DNA of 64,000 nt from Clostridiaceae bacterium (GTDB lineage: Bacteria; Bacillota; Clostridia; Tissierellales; Sporanaerobacteraceae). Below, in pieces: positions 60,964-64,000 of this stretch. The position numbers and the translations under genes are program-made. The stretch lies in the NCBI GenBank assembly GCA_019391515.1, contig JAHXQP010000020.1:92367-156366 (forward strand), given 5' to 3'. Each line of letters starts with the position of its first letter. Within the stretch, counting starts at the first letter, position 1. The notes beneath the pieces were generated by a model. The model made no database searches, was not told the DNA's origin, and saw only the letters and a list, made by a program, of their open reading frames with translations.

Positions 60964-61821
60964 TTGACAAAAAATTGGAATACAAATATATATTGTTTAA
61001 TAGGTGATCCTGTTAAGAAAAGCTTATCTCCTAAAATTCATAACTATATTTTTGAAACAAATAATATTAACTCAATATATGTGTGTTTCAATATAAATAA
61101 AAAAGATTTAAAAAGCACTTTAGATAGCTTTAAAATTTTAGGAATTGAAGGGTTTAATGTAACTGTCCCACATAAAATTAAGATAATGAGTTATTTAGAT
61201 GAAATTGATGATGAAGCTAGATATTTAGGAGCTGTAAATACTGTTAAGAATGTTGGAGGACGTTTTATAGGATATAATACGGATGGATTAGGGTTTATAA
61301 AATCTCTAGAAGATAGAAATATAGATATAATAAATAAAGATATTTTAATATTAGGCGCTGGTGGAGCAAGTCATGCTATTTCAACTAAATTAGCTTTAGA
61401 AGGTGCAAATAAAATAATAATACTTAATAGAACTTTGAATAAAGGAAAAAAACTTGTAGCTGAAATTCATGAGAAATTTGATAATGTAAAATTAGAATAT
61501 GATACTTTAGACAATTTTCACAAATATTTGGATATAGATATGATTGTAAATTGTACAACTATAGGAATGTATCCAGATATAGATTTATCTCCTGTAGATT
61601 TGTCAATTTTCAATAATGATATAATAGTTTATGATATAATATACAAGCCTATAAAAACTAAGTTATTGCATATGGCAGAAAGAATGGGAATGGAGACAAT
61701 AGAAGGTATAGATATGTTAATAAACCAAGGTTTATTAAGCCAAAAGATTTGGTTTAATTATGAAATAGATAATCTTTTTAAAGATGTTTATAAGATAAAA
61801 AAGCTTTTAATGGGATATTAA
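60964..61821 (+). CDS. aroE: Shikimate dehydrogenase
   Basis: NADPH-dependent reduction of 3-dehydroshikimate in aromatic amino acid synthesis, 285 residues. It has the substrate motifs SLSPKIHN and NVTVPHKIKIM (catalytic Lys), GYNTDGLGFI, the NADP loop ILGAGGASHAIS and NRT, and the end motif IEGIDMLINQG. TTG 60964 is correctly spaced from AAGGAG; the ATG at 60955 abuts that site and is rejected. It stands alone from other aro genes. Confidence 0.93.
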   Translation: MTKNWNTNIYCLIGDPVKKSLSPKIHNYIFETNNINSIYVCFNINKKDLKSTLDSFKILGIEGFNVTVPHKIKIMSYLDEIDDEARYLGAVNTVKNVGGRFIGYNTDGLGFIKSLEDRNIDIINKDILILGAGGASHAISTKLALEGANKIIILNRTLNKGKKLVAEIHEKFDNVKLEYDTLDNFHKYLDIDMIVNCTTIGMYPDIDLSPVDLSIFNNDIIVYDIIYKPIKTKLLHMAERMGMETIEGIDMLINQGLLSQKIWFNYEIDNLFKDVYKIKKLLMGY

Positions 61822-61847
61822 TATTTTTAGAGTGAAAGGTGAATTTT

Positions 61848-63029
61848 ATGTTACTTAATCAAAAGGAATTCGGGAATATTTCAACCATAAGGTTAGTTGA
61901 TTTAATAATAAATGAAGCCATAAAAATGAAAGCTAGTGATATACATATAGAACCATTTTCTAATGAAATTAGAATTAGATTTAGAATTGATGGAGACTTA
62001 ATGGATATTGAAAAACTTCCAATAGAATGCTTATCAGCTATAACCACGCGAATAAAAATAATTGGCAAAATGGATATAGCTGAAAAAAGGGTCCCTCAGG
62101 ATGGAAGTATGGAATTTTATTTTGAAGATAAACAGATAGATTTGCGTATATCAAGTTTGCCAACAGTGCATGGAGAAAAAATAGTTATAAGAATCTTGGA
62201 TAGGGATAGTTTCATACTTTCAAAAGAAGAACTTGGACTTTATTCGAAGAATTTAGAATCTTTTGAAAAAATTCTAAAGCAGCCTTATGGAATAGTACTA
62301 GTAACAGGACCTGCTGGAAGTGGAAAAACTACCACTTTATATTCGATTCTTAAAGAATTGAATAGTATAGAAAAAAATATAATAACAATAGAAGATCCAG
62401 TTGAATATAAACTAGAAGGAATAAATCAAGTGCAAGTAAATACTAAATCGGGTCTTACTTTTGCTAATGGATTAAGATCTATTCTAAGACAAGATCCAAA
62501 CATAATAATGGTTGGAGAAATAAGAGATTCAGAAACTGCCAAAATAGCTATAAGATCGGCCATAACAGGGCATCTGGTATTATCTACTCTTCATACTAAT
62601 GATACTGTTTCAAGTATTGTGCGGCTTATAGATATGGGAGTAAAACCTTATTTAGTTTCTTGTGCAACAATAGGAATTATTTCGCAAAGGCTTGTAAAAA
62701 AGCTTTGTAATAAATGTAAAAGGCCTTATTGTGCCACCAATCTGGAAAAGAATTTCTTAGGTTCAGAAGAAGAAGAATTAATATTGTACAAGCCAGGAAA
62801 ATGTGATAGTTGTAACAACGGTTTCAAAGGAAGAATAGCAGTTTATGAGGTACTTTCTATTGAGGAAGAAATAAGAGAAATGATAAATAAAAACGCCTCT
62901 TCAGATGGAATAAAAAAATTAGCTATAAAAAAAGGGATGACTACTTTACTTTACAATTTAAAGAAATTAGCTTTAAAAGGAGAAATAACAGTTGACGAAG
63001 TATTAAAAGTGGGATACACATTAAAATAG
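61848..63029 (+). CDS. GspE/PilB-type secretion ATPase, lacking the usual N-terminal domain
   Basis: A 393-residue hexameric ATPase for type IV pilus or related assembly. It has ASDIHIEPF, Walker A GPAGSGKTTT, Asp box EDPVEY, Walker B IIMVGEIRDSETA, His box LSTLHTND and a zinc tetracysteine site (CNKCKRPYC...CDSCNNG). Typical PilB/GspE are about 550 residues; the first ~150 (MshEN-type) are absent, as in ComGA-like ATPases. ATG 61848 follows AAGGTGA. The next gene is pilT-like. Confidence 0.9.
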   Translation: MLLNQKEFGNISTIRLVDLIINEAIKMKASDIHIEPFSNEIRIRFRIDGDLMDIEKLPIECLSAITTRIKIIGKMDIAEKRVPQDGSMEFYFEDKQIDLRISSLPTVHGEKIVIRILDRDSFILSKEELGLYSKNLESFEKILKQPYGIVLVTGPAGSGKTTTLYSILKELNSIEKNIITIEDPVEYKLEGINQVQVNTKSGLTFANGLRSILRQDPNIIMVGEIRDSETAKIAIRSAITGHLVLSTLHTNDTVSSIVRLIDMGVKPYLVSCATIGIISQRLVKKLCNKCKRPYCATNLEKNFLGSEEEELILYKPGKCDSCNNGFKGRIAVYEVLSIEEEIREMINKNASSDGIKKLAIKKGMTTLLYNLKKLALKGEITVDEVLKVGYTLK

Positions 63030-63039
63030 GAGTGGTTAA

Positions 63040-64000
63040 ATGGAGTTTACGCAATTAGTAACAAAAGCGGTAAAAATGACAGCTTCTGATTTGCATCTAG
63101 TGGTTGGTGTTCCTCCAGTTTTTAGAATAAATGGTTCATTAGTAAAATATGGGGAAGAGGAACTAAAATCGAATGATATAGGAAAGATTGTAGAGGAAGT
63201 ATTAAATAAGGATCAGTTAAAAGAACTTAATGAAAAAGGAGAGGTTGATATAGCTTATTCGACAGCAGACAGAAGAAGACTGCGTGTTAACGTTTTCAAG
63301 CAGAGGGGATATTTAAGCCTTTCTTCAAGAATTATACCTAAAGACATACCTACTTTAGAAGAATTAAAATTACCTAATATAGTAAAAGAATTAACAGGAC
63401 TTTCCAGAGGGCTAATTCTTGTAACTGGGCCTACTGGAAGTGGCAAGACTACAACTTTAGCTTCTATGATAAATGAAATAAATCAAGAAAGGAATTGTCA
63501 CATCATTACTTTAGAAGATCCTATAGAATATGTACATAGCCATAATAAAAGTATTATTAATCAAAGAGAAATTAAAAATGACACTTTAAGTTTTGGCAAA
63601 GGTTTAAGGGCAGCTTTAAGACAGGACCCAGATGTGATTCTGGTTGGGGAGATGAGAGACTTAGAAACTATTAGCACTGTATTAACAGCTGCTGAGACAG
63701 GACATTTAGTTCTTTCAACTCTTCACACTTTAGGTGCAGCTAAAACTATGGATAGAATAATAGATGTATTTCCACCAGAGCAACAAAGGCAGATAAAAGT
63801 TCAGCTAGCTTCTGTCATACAAGGGATTATATCTCAACAACTATTAAAAAATATAGATGGGAATAGTAGGTTGGCAGCTTTTGAAATCATGATAGCAACC
63901 CCAGCTATAAGAAATCTAATAAGGGAAGGTAAAAATTATCAAATAGATATGGTTATTCAAACAGGGAAAAAACATGGAATGCAAACTATGGATAATGCAA
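63040..64000 (+). CDS. pilT: Type IV pilus retraction ATPase PilT, partial (3' end outside window)
   Basis: The 320 codons seen start MEFTQLVTKAVKMTASDLHL, followed by PPVFRING, Walker A GPTGSGKTTT, EDPIEYVH, Walker B VILVGEMRDLETI, the His box STLHTLGAAKT and the PilT-specific RIIDVFPPEQQRQI and QGIISQQLL. This distinguishes it from PilB. About 25-30 residues are missing at the C-terminus. AGGAGTGG precedes the ATG, 10 bp after the PilB-type gene, so a pilus operon continues past the window. Confidence 0.94.
   Translation, partial: MEFTQLVTKAVKMTASDLHLVVGVPPVFRINGSLVKYGEEELKSNDIGKIVEEVLNKDQLKELNEKGEVDIAYSTADRRRLRVNVFKQRGYLSLSSRIIPKDIPTLEELKLPNIVKELTGLSRGLILVTGPTGSGKTTTLASMINEINQERNCHIITLEDPIEYVHSHNKSIINQREIKNDTLSFGKGLRAALRQDPDVILVGEMRDLETISTVLTAAETGHLVLSTLHTLGAAKTMDRIIDVFPPEQQRQIKVQLASVIQGIISQQLLKNIDGNSRLAAFEIMIATPAIRNLIREGKNYQIDMVIQTGKKHGMQTMDNA

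Overview
The window is a low-GC (roughly 30% by eye), gene-dense chromosomal segment from an anaerobic, endospore-forming, amino-acid-fermenting Firmicute. Three things point this way: complete spoIIGA-sigE-sigG and sigK genes; a full oxidative ornithine degradation cluster of the type known from Clostridium (Acetoanaerobium) sticklandii; and clostridial housekeeping gene orders. A Tissierellia/Clostridia lineage is the best guess, but no rRNA gene is present to settle it.

Layout. 1-5.6 kb is the division and sporulation block (DUF881 tail, sbp, ftsA, ftsZ, spoIIGA, sigE, sigG), with recognisable sporulation promoters. 5.6-8.6 kb, on the minus strand, is a TrpXYZ-type amino-acid ABC transporter behind a T-box whose specifier reads TTC (Phe). 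8.7-12.8 kb holds ylmC, nrdR, pgeF and a PhoP/PhoR-like two-component system. 12.8-22.3 kb is a RocR-like sigma-54 activator followed by a -24/-12 promoter with twin palindromic upstream sites, then ord-ortA-ortB-oraS-oraE-reactivase-orr. Together these racemise L-ornithine, move its terminal amino group with a B12/PLP mutase, oxidise 2,4-diaminopentanoate and cleave 2-amino-4-ketopentanoate thiolytically. 22.4-31.9 kb has rarA, T-box-asnS (specifier AAC), an AbgT transporter, T-box-leuS (specifier CTC), degV and an SDR-type threonine dehydrogenase.

32-38.3 kb is the accessory part of the window. It holds a DUF4489 protein, a DUF3343 protein, a beta-propeller-like protein of unknown function, a clostridial protein behind a sigma-K-like promoter, two tiny minus-strand genes, and the wreckage of IS elements: a MITE-like IS982 deletion derivative, a decayed IS982, and a broken IS5/IS1182-type transposase directly abutting it. 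Several of these genes look spore-surface-like, but that is inference.

38.4-64 kb returns to core genome: iscR-iscS-iscU, PRC-barrel and small membrane proteins, an AI-2E permease, alaS (short non-T-box leader), ireB, a large AlkP-like membrane protein, an aldo/keto reductase with an apparent one-base frameshift, ruvX, a DUF1292 gene, fur, rnjA, a split lysO, ylbF, queT, mltG-trmR-trhP-udk-PBP, an uninterrupted sigK, a YhcN-type spore lipoprotein, aroE, and pilB/pilT-type ATPases, the last running off the end. No tRNA, rRNA or CRISPR array was seen.
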